A program made the position numbers and the translations under genes. Below the pieces are notes generated by a model. The model had not been told where the DNA came from, ran no database searches, and was given only the letters and a program-made list of their open reading frames with translations. This document shows positions 53,124-61,900 of a stretch of 64,000 bases of DNA, piece after piece (the first letter of the stretch is position 1; each line of letters opens with the position of its first letter). The DNA comes from Flavobacterium sp. MDT1-60 (lineage in GTDB: Bacteria > Bacteroidota > Bacteroidia > Flavobacteriales > Flavobacteriaceae): assembly GCF_014844035.1 (NCBI RefSeq), contig NZ_CP062159.1, forward strand, positions 1,550,001-1,614,000, given 5' to 3'.

Positions 53124-53836
53124 TATAGCATTGTTATTAGCATAATTAAACTCATGATAATCATCAAACCGTCTTCAATAATCGTAACGGTACTCATTGG
53201 TAAATTAAAAACGGCGCCCAAACAAGCACACTGAATTTTCTTTTTATTCAAAACCGATTGAAGAACGCCAATAATACTAATGCTCATTACAATAAAAGTA
53301 ACGGCATTTGTAAAAATTGGATTAAAATTCAAGAGATAAGAAATTCCTAAACCGAATTCTAAAAAGGCATAAATATATCCCCAAACTGGAATCTTTCTAG
53401 CCAAAACGTCGTACATCATATAACTTTCGGCAAAACCTTTTAAGTTGAGCATTTTGAAAAAAGAGAAAACTAAAAAGAACCCTGCCATAAAATGTCGCAT
53501 GGCCTGCATGAAATCGAAATGATGATTTGTAGTTTGGATTAGCACCGTAATCAAACTGATATAAAAGAAAATAAGCAAAATGGGTTTGTAAGTTTCGAAC
53601 CAGGATCTCGTTTGTTCGATATTTTCATTGTGATCAATAGTCGAAATTTGGTATTTAGGATCTAAAGCATTTTGTAAATCTACTATTGCAACATGTTTGG
53701 TCATTGTAACAGTTGCAGTATTGTTTTCTTTTGAAACTTCAACATTAGTGATATTGTCAACTAATTCAAGTGCTTTTTTTACTTTGTCCTCACAACTCGT
53801 ACAAGTCATTCCGGTAAGTTGATAGGTATGTGTCAT
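53123..53836 (-). CDS. HMA-domain plus MauE/DoxX-like membrane protein
   Basis: 237 residues from ATG 53836 (an upstream ATG 30 bp earlier adds nothing conserved). The N-terminal heavy-metal-associated domain (about 1-65) has YQLTGMTCTSCEDKVKKALE with the CxxC metal site (Cys 10 and 13 of the motif segment). A membrane domain of four segments follows (about 85-237) with VWGYIYAFLEFGLGISYLLN and the CACLG motif of MauE-type redox membrane proteins. Both parts suggest copper transfer or redox assistance. Translationally coupled to the multicopper oxidase; a 21-bp dyad lies 35 bp upstream. Confidence 0.87.
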   Translation of the reverse strand: MTHTYQLTGMTCTSCEDKVKKALELVDNITNVEVSKENNTATVTMTKHVAIVDLQNALDPKYQISTIDHNENIEQTRSWFETYKPILLIFFYISLITVLIQTTNHHFDFMQAMRHFMAGFFLVFSFFKMLNLKGFAESYMMYDVLARKIPVWGYIYAFLEFGLGISYLLNFNPIFTNAVTFIVMSISIIGVLQSVLNKKKIQCACLGAVFNLPMSTVTIIEDGLMIIMSLIMLITML

Positions 53837-53870
53837 TGTTTTATCTTTTAAAGTATTACAATGCAAATTT

Positions 53871-53891
53871 CCGAAGTAACGATTACTTCGG
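53871..53891. promoter_or_regulatory. Perfect 9-bp dyad upstream of the copper operon
   Basis: CCGAAGTAA (53871-53879) and TTACTTCGG (53883-53891), spacer 3 bp, perfect. It sits just upstream of a -7-like GAAATTTG (minus strand, 53864-53871) before the HMA-MauE gene, in the position of a repressor or MerR/CueR-type activator site. No second copy was noticed in the island. Confidence 0.65.
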
Positions 53892-54036
53892 TTTGTATAA
53901 TTTTGTGAATGATTTGTAACATTTATAAATTTATCTCAATCATGAAAATTCTAAACTATAATTGAATTTAAGCAATTTAGATGAATAATTATGCTTTGCT
54001 TAAAGATTTGTATGGTAATAAAAATAGCATGATTTG

Positions 54037-54044
54037 TATCTTTG
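54037..54044 (+). promoter_or_regulatory. -7 element for the antitoxin gene
   Basis: TATCTTTG (TAnnTTTG), 22 bp before the antitoxin ATG; a TTTG at 54007-54010 is somewhat far (26-bp spacing). Confidence 0.52.
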
Positions 54045-54065
54045 TAATAATAAATATTTAAAATC

Positions 54066-54296
54066 ATGACAACTATAACCATTAACGAGCGAACAAAAGC
54101 GGGCAAAACACTGCTTGAACTTGCAAAGTTGTTAGCAGTTACAAATAAAGGTGTAAAAATTGAGGAAGAAGAAAGTCCTTATAATCCTGAATTTGTTGCT
54201 AGAATAAAAAAAATAGAAGCAGATTATGAAAGCGGGAAATCTAAAAATATAATAGTTGATCCTAATGATATATGGGGAAGTTTAGGATTGAAGTAA
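54066..54296 (+). CDS. DUF2683-like antitoxin
   Basis: 76 residues. The N-terminal half (MTTITINERTKAGKTLLELA, KLLAVTNKGVKIEEE) resembles the DUF2683 group that pairs with Txe/YoeB-type toxins in Bacteroidota; the C-terminal acidic tail ending NDIWGSLGLK would wrap the toxin. Soluble and cytoplasmic. It overlaps the toxin frame by 25 bp, the normal layout for coupled antitoxin-toxin operons, and is probably autorepressing. It is intact although the toxin is not. Confidence 0.82.
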   Translation: MTTITINERTKAGKTLLELAKLLAVTNKGVKIEEEESPYNPEFVARIKKIEADYESGKSKNIIVDPNDIWGSLGLK

Positions 54297-54553
54297 CCAC
54301 TGAAGCTCAGAGTCATATTTCTAAACATATAAAATCGGGTAATCAGGCTAGTATCAAGAAGATTGCAAAAATATTAGAAGAATTAGCTGAAAACCCATTT
54401 GAAGGAGTTGGAAAACCTGAGGCACTGAAACATGAACTTTTAGGATTGTGGTAAAGAGAAATAAATAAAAAGGACAGACTTTTATATAGAGTTAAAGAAG
54501 AAATTGTAACTGTAATCGTAATTTCGGCAATGGGACATTATTCAGATAAATAA
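54272..54553 (+). pseudogene. Txe/YoeB-family toxin with internal stop codon
   Basis: The frame from ATG 54272 runs 60 codons to a TAA at 54452-54454, then continues in the same frame to a stop at 54551-54553 (93 codons of coding-like sequence in all). The first part (FRIEVTTEAQSHISKHIKSG, NPFEGVGKPEALKHELLGLW) and the rest (REINKKDRLLYRVKEEIVTV, IVISAMGHYSDK) both match YoeB/Txe; the stop replaces the Ser of the conserved GLWSREI box, a single TCA-to-TAA change. E. coli YoeB keeps its catalytic Arg, His and Tyr after this point, so the 60-residue product should be inactive. Confidence 0.85.
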
Positions 54554-54554
54554 A

Positions 54555-54581
54555 AAAACGTGATAATTATTAGCACGTTTT
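54555..54581. terminator. Terminator between the toxin and AraC genes
   Basis: AAAACGTG (54555-54562) / CACGTTTT (54574-54581), 11-nt loop; A and T runs flank it and it can serve both directions. Confidence 0.78.
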
Positions 54582-54594
54582 TTGTATTAAACAA

Positions 54595-55155
54595 CTACAA
54601 ATTCTCAATCTGAATTCGTTTTTTATTTTTCAATTGTTTGAAATAAGTAGGAGTAAAGCCTGTAATCTTCTTGAACTGATTACTCAAATGGGCTACATTA
54701 CTATAATTTAAAATGTCGGCAATTTCGCTTAACGAAAGCTCGTTATAAATCAAAAGCTCTTTTACCTTCTCTATTTTCTGGCTGATAAAGTATTTTTCGA
54801 TTGTAGTGTTTTCGACTTCCGAAAATAAATTACTCAATGTATTATAATCCTGATTGAGGTTTTGCGCCAGATAATCAGATAAATTGATTTTTAGTTCATT
54901 GTTTTTATGATGAACCAAATCAATAATTAGATTCTTTATCTTCTCAATGGTTTTACTTTTTTTATCATCGATTAGGTCGAAACCTAAAGCATGAAGATGA
55001 ATTAAAAGTTCCTTTTTTTGATCTTCAGATATGGTGTTTTTGAGTTCGACTTCGCCCAATTCAACAGAAATAGTCTGAAGTCCGAGTTTTTCAAACTCAG
55101 ACTTCACAACCATTTTGCATCGACCACACACCATGTTTTTGATGTAGAGTGTCAT
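54595..55155 (-). CDS. AraC-family regulator with N-terminal CxxC domain
   Basis: 186 residues. The first 70 residues resemble a heavy-metal-associated-like domain: MTLYIKNMVCGRCKMVVKSE with Cys 10 and 13 in a CxxC, then a beta-alpha pattern. The C-terminal AraC DNA-binding domain (about 95-186) has both helix-turn-helix motifs: LLIYNELSLSEIADILNYSN and VAHLSNQFKKITGFTPTYFK. This suggests direct metal sensing by a one-protein regulator. It follows the DUF3347 gene by 3 bp in the copper island and is the best candidate local regulator, possibly for the dyad upstream of the oxidase operon. Confidence 0.88.
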   Translation of the reverse strand: MTLYIKNMVCGRCKMVVKSEFEKLGLQTISVELGEVELKNTISEDQKKELLIHLHALGFDLIDDKKSKTIEKIKNLIIDLVHHKNNELKINLSDYLAQNLNQDYNTLSNLFSEVENTTIEKYFISQKIEKVKELLIYNELSLSEIADILNYSNVAHLSNQFKKITGFTPTYFKQLKNKKRIQIENL

Positions 55156-55158
55156 ATA

Positions 55159-55686
55159 TTATTTGATGGTTTCTACCACGTTTCCGCAAGTTAACATTGA
55201 AGAACCATAATACGGATTCTTAACCGCTTTTTCTTTGCTTAACCAATCAGCGCCTGCCATTGGGCAATATTGCTTGTATACAACTTGCGCGGATTTTGAA
55301 ACTTTAATAAGATCGTAAGTGTTTTTTGAAAGTGATTTAAAAGTTTCACGTTGTTTTTTAAGATCTGTAGTTGTAGAAATGCTTTTTGCATCAGCAGTCA
55401 GTTTTTTCATGACTTTCATCCACGCAGTATGCTCGTCGCTTTTAAGTTTGTCCATTTTTACAGCTGAGATTGCTGTTAATAAATCTTTAGCTTTCGCCGA
55501 AGTTAATTTACTGTCACTTTTGATAAGGGCATCTTTTACTGTAAAGTAAGCATCGTAAACAGGTTGCAATTGATTTGAATCTACAATTTCAATTGATGTT
55601 GCTTCTATTTTTACGGAGTTTGCCTGAATGATATTGGCAGTAAATAATGTAATTACTGATACTATAGTTGCTATTGACTTTTTCAT
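55159..55686 (-). CDS. DUF3347 domain protein, copper-associated
   Basis: 175 residues. Signal peptide (about 1-22, NIIQANS). DUF3347 features: QPVYDAYFTVKDALIKSDSK, and the C-terminal CPMAGADWLS ... NPYYGSSMLTCG box with two Cys that probably bind copper. Such domains occur in periplasmic copper carriers and CusB-like proteins. Co-transcribed with the AraC-CxxC regulator (3-bp gap). The gene upstream is 120 bp away. Confidence 0.88.
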   Translation of the reverse strand: MKKSIATIVSVITLFTANIIQANSVKIEATSIEIVDSNQLQPVYDAYFTVKDALIKSDSKLTSAKAKDLLTAISAVKMDKLKSDEHTAWMKVMKKLTADAKSISTTTDLKKQRETFKSLSKNTYDLIKVSKSAQVVYKQYCPMAGADWLSKEKAVKNPYYGSSMLTCGNVVETIK

Positions 55687-55805
55687 TTTTATATGATTTT
55701 ATAGAGATAATAAATTTTTCTCTAAGTTAAATAATTTAATTTTCTAATTTCTTAGGGTCTTTGCGCTTTTGTGGCAAAACCCAGTTATGGCTATACGAAA
55801 TACAA

Positions 55806-56192
55806 TTATTTTATTTTTGGTGGTAACCAAATAGAGGTAAACCCGTCTGAGACTGGCGTTTCAGTGTAATATAAAATAGGTTTCTCAAGAGAGAAATTAA
55901 AAGTATTATCATTGAAAGTAAATTCATTTTCTGAAATCAAACTAAATTGTAATCCGGAAGTTGTGCAACCTGAATGATCACATTTCCCGTTACAACCATG
56001 TTGATCTTTTTTAGAAGACGAACCTTTTTTACAGCAGTCTTTTTGACAAGAATCTGAATTTGATTTTGTTGAAGTTACTTTCTTTTCGCAGGAAGTTTTT
56101 TCAGAAGATTTCCCACACGCATAACTCGTGCCTGACGTCAAAAAGAAACCAAGTGTTAAAACGAGAAATAATATGTGTACTTTTTTCGACAA
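55806..56192 (-). CDS. Cys-rich exported metal-binding-like protein
   Basis: 128 residues. Signal peptide (about 1-25, ending SYACG). A Cys/Ser/Lys-rich segment follows (about 26-75) with CEKK, SCQKDCCKKG, HGCNGKCDHSGC: about ten Cys and two or three His in 50 residues, a density expected of a metal sequestering region. The C-terminal part (about 80-128) is beta-like and ends TSIWLPPKIK. Not recognised as a known family. It shares its CC/KK style with the 53-residue protein at the other end of the island. Function inferred as copper or zinc binding at the envelope. Confidence 0.78.
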   Translation of the reverse strand: MSKKVHILFLVLTLGFFLTSGTSYACGKSSEKTSCEKKVTSTKSNSDSCQKDCCKKGSSSKKDQHGCNGKCDHSGCTTSGLQFSLISENEFTFNDNTFNFSLEKPILYYTETPVSDGFTSIWLPPKIK

Positions 56193-56262
56193 AAGAAAAT
56201 AGATTAGTGGTACAAATTTAGGCTTTTTTTGTTAGTGCCAAGATTATTTAAGATTTCGATAA

Positions 56263-57096
56263 CTACAGTTTTTTATAATCTGTAGGCTTCATGTTTTTCC
56301 GTTTTTTAAAATAATTTGACAAATGACTTTCGTCAGTAAAACCAAATTCGTGTGCAATTTGCTTAATTGGCAATTGATTGTTATGAAATCTTTTTTCGAT
56401 TAAAGTCGTTCGCAGATTATGAATGTAATCACGATAACTAATAGCAAAGGTTCTTTTGAAATAAGCGCTGAAATAGGTTTGTGCAATATTAAAATGATCT
56501 GCAATTACCTTTATCTGAACCAATTTTGGCTGATAAATATTCTGATGAATATAAGATGTTATTTGCTCGTTATCAATAGAATTTCCTTTTACAACAAGAT
56601 TCAGACCTCGCATTGTTTCCTTGATTAATCCAAAAATGGAAAGAATCTGGTAAAATACAATTGGCGAATTTGAAACATCTGTATGACAATTATAAGCTGC
56701 AATATTTTCGATAGTATTTTTTAATATGGTTTTGCAGGGATCATCTAATTTAAGAACCGTTTCCTTTAATGTTTTATTCCGCATAAAACTTTCGGGAGTA
56801 TGAATTAGAAATTCGTCACAGGTAAGGTTTTGTTTCGAATTAAAATAGCTATCGGTAAACTTAATATAAAAGAAACGAGTACTTTTTTTAATATCAAAAT
56901 AATGCTCATCTTCGGGAGAAATTACAAATAGATCGCCTGCTTTATAAGGTAATAAATTGTTATTTAAGTGATGAACTCCACTGCCCTTTTTAATATATAT
57001 GATTTCATAATAGGTATGGGAATGTAATGGAAGATGAAATTTCTCATCTTCAAACTCATCAATCATCAGGGTTTTGAATTGATTTAATTTCGGCAT
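56263..57096 (-). CDS. AraC-family regulator with cupin domain
   Basis: 277 residues. N-terminal cupin-like sensor (about 10-100) with HLPLHSHTYYEIIYIKKGSG and HHLNNNLLPYKAGDLFVISP; C-terminal AraC DNA-binding domain (about 180-277) with IKVIADHFNIAQTYFSAYFK and IKQIAHEFGFTDESHLSNYF. Typical of sugar- or small-molecule-responsive activators. It is divergent from the MFS exporter and a -7 element for each lies in the 102-bp gap, so it probably controls that exporter; the ligand is unknown. Confidence 0.92.
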   Translation of the reverse strand: MPKLNQFKTLMIDEFEDEKFHLPLHSHTYYEIIYIKKGSGVHHLNNNLLPYKAGDLFVISPEDEHYFDIKKSTRFFYIKFTDSYFNSKQNLTCDEFLIHTPESFMRNKTLKETVLKLDDPCKTILKNTIENIAAYNCHTDVSNSPIVFYQILSIFGLIKETMRGLNLVVKGNSIDNEQITSYIHQNIYQPKLVQIKVIADHFNIAQTYFSAYFKRTFAISYRDYIHNLRTTLIEKRFHNNQLPIKQIAHEFGFTDESHLSNYFKKRKNMKPTDYKKL

Positions 57097-57121
57097 AACT
57101 TAAATTTACAAGTTTATATCG

Positions 57122-57129
57122 CAAATGTA
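57122..57129 (-). promoter_or_regulatory. -7 element for the AraC-cupin gene
   Basis: TACATTTG on the minus strand, 25 bp before the ATG at 57096, in the divergent AraC/MFS gap. Confidence 0.5.
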
Positions 57130-57154
57130 CAATTTATTTCTTGTGCTGTTGACG

Positions 57155-57162
57155 TAAATTTG
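57155..57162 (+). promoter_or_regulatory. -7 element for the MFS exporter
   Basis: TAAATTTG on the plus strand, 36 bp before the chosen MFS start at 57199; an earlier in-frame ATG at 57160 would fall inside this element, which supports the later start. Confidence 0.5.
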
Positions 57163-57198
57163 CATCATAGAAAATCTATTCCTTTCTTAATAAAACAA

Positions 57199-58364
57199 AT
57201 GAAAAAAAGTCTTATTGCCTTGTCTTTAGGAGGCTTAACTATTGGGATAACCGAATTTGTAATGATGGGGTTACTTCCTGATATTGCTTCAGATATGAAA
57301 GTTTCGATTCCGGTTGCCGGATATTTAATTTCGGCTTATGCTTTGGGTGTTGTTATTGGGGCGCCCTTATTAGTAATCATCGGAAGAAACTTTCCTCCAA
57401 AAAAAATGCTTTTAATATTAGCTTTGATGTTAACGGTTTTCAACGCTCTTTCAATCATTGCACCCACTTATAATTTTCTGTTTGCTTCCAGATTTCTTTC
57501 CGGATTACCACATGGAGCCTTTTTTGGAGTCGGAGCGGTAGTCGCAAGCCGTTTGGCTGATAAAGGAAAAGAAGCGCAGGCCATTTCAATTATGTTTGCA
57601 GGTTTAACTTTGGCAAATTTAATAGGTGTTCCAATTGGTACTTATATAGGACATCATTTTATTTGGCGTTATACTTTTGTATTAATTGCAATTGTGGGAA
57701 TGCTGACCTTTTTGTTTATTTCTTTATGGATGCCCAAACTAGATAAGGATGGTGATGTAAACATGAGAACACAATTGTTGTTTTTTAGAAAACAGAAGCC
57801 TTGTTAATTATTGGAATCACAGCCATTGGTTTTGGAGGCTTATTTGCCTGGATAAGTTATATCGCACCTTTATTAATAAATGTTTCTAAATTTTCGCCAG
57901 AAGATGTTTCTTATATCTTAATATTAGCCGGATTCGGAATGGTAGTTGGGAATTTCCTTGGAGGGAAACTGGCAGATAAATTCTCGCCGGCACCCACTGT
58001 GTTAGCTTTATTATTTGTAATGGTGATCGATTTGGTTATGGTTTACCTTTTGTCTTCTAACCAATACATGTCTTTATTCTTTACGTTTTTAACAGGAGCA
58101 ATTTCGTTTTCGGTAATTGCACCAATTAATATGTTAATGATTAAAACGGCCAAAGATGCTGAGATGATTGCTTCGGCGGCACTTCAGGGAAGTTTTAATA
58201 TTGGGAATGCTTTAGGTGCTTTTTTAGGCGGATTACCTTTGGCGGCAGGTTATAGTTATGCTTCTCCAAATCTTATTGGTGTTGGTATGGCTTCTATAGG
58301 TATGGTTATAACCCTGATTTTAATGCAAAAACATAGAATCAGATTACAGTTGCAGAGTGTGTAA
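57199..58364 (+). pseudogene. AraJ/YdhP-type MFS exporter, frameshifted mid-gene
   Basis: From ATG 57199 (MKKSLIALSLGGLTIGITEF) the frame ends at 57807 in a short wrong tail. Adding one A to the A4 run at 57789-57792 gives LLFFRKTEALLIIGITAIGF and joins the second frame to a stop at 58364, for 388 residues, the usual size of this family. Twelve membrane segments are then predicted, with the MFS motif region GRNFPPKKML between segments 2 and 3. Related AraJ-like proteins export sugars or drugs. Divergent from the AraC-cupin regulator. Whether the deletion is real or a sequencing error is open. Confidence 0.87.
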
Positions 58365-58386
58365 ATAAACATTTATATAAAGGCAC

Positions 58387-58425
58387 AAAAAGCCCTTAAA
58401 CTATAATTTAGTTTAAGGGCTTTTT
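58387..58425 (+). terminator. Terminator after the MFS gene
   Basis: AAAAAGCCCTTAAACT (58387-58402) / AGTTTAAGGGCTTTTT (58410-58425), 7-nt loop, perfect 16-bp stem with a T run. Confidence 0.9.
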
Positions 58426-58598
58426 TGTGAGCAATATTAACTGCTTTTTAACTTACGTTCATATTTGTACAGGAGTACATACTGATGAGTATAATTAAAA
58501 ATAGTGCTATTTTCTTACTTATTTTCGAACATAAATTTTACTGCATTAGTAATTTTAAGTGTGATTTATACACCTGAGAATATTTTAAATTTTATTTA

Positions 58599-58609
58599 TG
58601 TAATCGATT
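58599..58609. promoter_or_regulatory. Upstream operator-like half of TGTAATCGATTACA
   Basis: TGTAATCGATT at 58599-58609 matches 11 of the 14 bases of the palindrome at 58784-58797, 185 bp upstream of it. Confidence 0.5.
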
Positions 58610-58676
58610 GTTTTTTTAACAAATAGAAAACAATTGTATGATTAATAAAAATATATTTAATATTTATTCATAGCAT

Positions 58677-58726
58677 AAATTACATATGTCGTATAAAAAA
58701 TAGATTTTATTTTTCATATGTAATTT
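58677..58726. promoter_or_regulatory. Inverted repeat in the susC upstream region
   Basis: AAATTACATATG (58677-58688) and CATATGTAATTT (58715-58726) are perfect 12-bp arms with a 26-nt loop. Each arm also contains a CATATG. Not part of the intergenic repeat families; role unknown, perhaps a regulator site. Confidence 0.5.
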
Positions 58727-58775
58727 TTTTTAGGAATTTTTTGTGAATTTTAATTTTTTATATAAAAAAAATATT

Positions 58776-58783
58776 TATGTTTG
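58776..58783 (+). promoter_or_regulatory. -7 element of the susC-like operon
   Basis: TATGTTTG matches TAnnTTTG, 162 bp before the susC ATG, and directly abuts the palindrome. A TTG at the normal -33 distance is missing, which would fit a promoter needing an activator. Confidence 0.58.
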
Positions 58784-58797
58784 TGTAATCGATTACA
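58784..58797. promoter_or_regulatory. LacI-type operator candidate TGTAATCGATTACA
   Basis: A perfect 14-bp palindrome with a central CG, as in operators of LacI-family regulators, placed exactly after the -7 element and therefore over the transcription start. The 58426-58945 region otherwise is AT-rich and non-coding. No lacI gene lies in the window, so the regulator is inferred. Confidence 0.62.
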
Positions 58798-58945
58798 TGA
58801 TGTTGCGCGCCCAAGAAAAACTAAGTTTTACACTTTAAAAAGGTCGACTATTTCTGAGTTGATGAGAATTTACCACATAAAAAAAGAGAGTATAAAACAA
58901 AAAACCACTAAACAAAAAAACAATTAATAACTTAAACACTAAACC

Positions 58946-61900
58946 ATGAATTTTAAAGATTTATTTAATAAAAGAACAAATTGTTGTTTTGCAGTTGTTT
59001 TCTTATTGTGCTTATTCATGAGCAACCAGGCAAGTGCGCAAAATGTAACACTGGAGGGTACGGTAAACGATGCCACGGGAATGAGCCTTCCAGGGGTTAA
59101 CGTACAGGAAAAGGGTACAAAAAATGGTACCTCTACAGATTTTGACGGTAAGTATAAATTAAAACTTAGCAACTCTAAGGCAGTTGTAACTTTTTCTTTT
59201 ATAGGTTTTAAAACAAAAGAAGTTTCTGTTGCCGGAAAAACTAAGATTGATGTTGCATTAGTTGAAGATTCTAACAACCTGAATGAAGTTGTTGTGGTTG
59301 GATACTCTAGTGTGAAAAAATCAGATTTAACGGGAGCTGTTTCTGTTGTTTCAGGAAATGACTTAAGAAAGAATCCTGTTGCTAATTTGGCAGAAGCTCT
59401 TACGGGACGCGTTGCCGGGGTTCAGGTTACTTCTTCTGAGGGTTCTCCGGATTCTGAGATTAAAATTAGAATTCGTGGAGGAGGTTCATTAACACAAGAC
59501 AGTGCGCCACTTATTTTAGTGGATGGATTTCCTGTAAACAGTATGAATGATGTTCCTGCTGCTGATGTAGAATCTCAAACTATATTAAAGGATGCTTCTT
59601 CGACTGCAATCTATGGTTCAAGAGGAGCAAATGGAGTTATTCTTATTACAACCAAAAGAGGTAAAGACGGAGCGATATCAGTGAACTATAATATGTTCTA
59701 TGGTATGAAAACTTTAGCCAAACAAATTGATGTTCTTCCTACGGAAGATTTCGTTAAATGGCAATATGAGTATGCTTTACTAGATGCGCCAACTCCTGGA
59801 GATGTTACTTCTTACACAAAATATTTTGGCAATTGGCAGGATAGAGATTTGTATAATGGTGTAAAAGGTGATAATTGGCAAAAACAAATTTATGGTCGTA
59901 CTGGAGAGGTACAAAGCCGTGATTTAGGAATACGTGGTGGTTCTGATAAAATCAATTTTAATTTTAACTATGCACATTATGATGAAAAAGCGATCATGGT
60001 GGGTTCAGATTTCAACAGAAACAACTTGTCTTTGGCTTTAAATAGTAAAGCAAGCGATAAAATTGATCTTTCTTTTACAATGCGTTATGCTGATACAGAA
60101 ATTAATGGTGGTGGACTTAACGAACAAAGAGAAGTTTCCTCTGCAGATGCACGTTTGCGTCATGCTGTTGGATATTCTCCAATTCCATTACCAGGTTTAA
60201 CAACAGATAATACTGATGAAGCGGTTTCTAGTTATTTAGTAAATCCTTTTGTTGCTAATGCAGATGCAGATCGTCAGCAGTTTAGAAAAGTATTTAATAT
60301 GTTAGGAAGTTTCTCCTGGAAAATAATTGAGAATCTTCAGTTTAAATCAGATTTTGGATTGGATAATTTTTACTATCAGGATTATCGTTTCTACGGCCGT
60401 AGTACTTATTATGTAAATAATGTACCAACTTCAGAGAATCAGGGTATGCCAGCACTTACTATGGGAGATCGCAGAGATAACAGATTTAGAAATGCGAATA
60501 CACTTAGCTATGATTTTAAAAAATTATTGCCTGAAGAGCATAACCTTAAATTTCTTGTTGGAGAAGAGATGATTGATACTAAATCAACTCAAAATCTAAC
60601 TACTATTCATGGTTTTCCAAAATTCTTTGATTTCGAGCAGGCACAAAAACTTACTACTCAGGGTAAACCAAACTCTGTGGATAACTACTATCTTCCGGAT
60701 GATAAATTGCTTTCATTCTTCGGTAGTGCAAATTATGATTATAAAGGACGTTATTTACTTACTGCTACTTATCGTGCAGATGGTTCTAGCAGATTTCTTG
60801 AAGATAATCGTTGGGGCTTTTTCCCGGCAGCAGCTGTTGCATGGAAATTATCTGAAGAAAGTTTCCTGAAAAATACATCCTGGATCAATTTACTTAAACT
60901 TAGATTAAGTTATGGAGAAGCTGGAAATAATAATATTCCGGTAGGGCAAACTGTTCAAAGTTTTGAATCTTCAACTACAACATGGATTCACGGTGTAGAA
61001 AATTTCTGGGCACCGTCTAAAACATTGGCTAATCCTGACTTGAAATGGGAGACTACTGTAACACAAAACTTAGGTCTTGATTATGATTTATTCAAAGGTC
61101 GTTTAACAGGATCGTTAGAGGTTTACAAAAACGTAACGAAAGATCTTTTAATCCTTTTCCCTGTAGCTGGAACTGGTTATGATAACCAATACAGAAATAT
61201 GGGAGAAACTCAAAATACAGGTTTCGAGGCTACTGCAAATGTCGTAGCAATTGACAAACCAAAATACGGATTAAACTTCTCATTTAATATTGGTGTAAAC
61301 AAAAACAGAATCAACTCTCTTGGAGTAATGAGTAACTTTGGGATGAATACAAACTGGGCATCTACTCAAATCGGAAATGATTATGCAGTAAATGTTGGTT
61401 CTCCAATTGGTTTAATGTACGGTTACCAAAGTGATGGTCGTTATGAAGTGTCAGACTTCGATTATAACGGAACAGCTTATACTTTGAAATCTGGCGTTGC
61501 GAATGCGTCAACTGTTGTTGGAACTGTTCAGCCAGGTTACATGAAATTGAAAGATATTAATGGAGATGGTGTTGTGAATAATAGTGATCTTACTATTATT
61601 GGTGATGCAAATCCAAAAGCTACAGGAGGTTTTGCAATTAATGCTAATGCGTACGGATTTGACTTCTCAGCAGCATTTAACTATAGCATCGGAAATGATA
61701 TTTATAATGCAAACAAAATTGAGTTTACAACATCAAACCAAAATGGACAATACAGAAATTTAAGTTCAGAAATGGCTGATGGAACAAGATGGACAAACCT
61801 TAATCCTGAAACAGGCACTTTAGTTACAGATCCAACTGCTTTGGCTGAATTGAATGCTAATACAACAATGTGGTCTCCGTTTATGAGTCGTTTTGTTTTC

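Noticed and set aside
58939..59277. Minus-strand frame across the start of the susC-like gene
   Set aside because: Shadow of a signal peptide and domain that are unmistakable on the plus strand.
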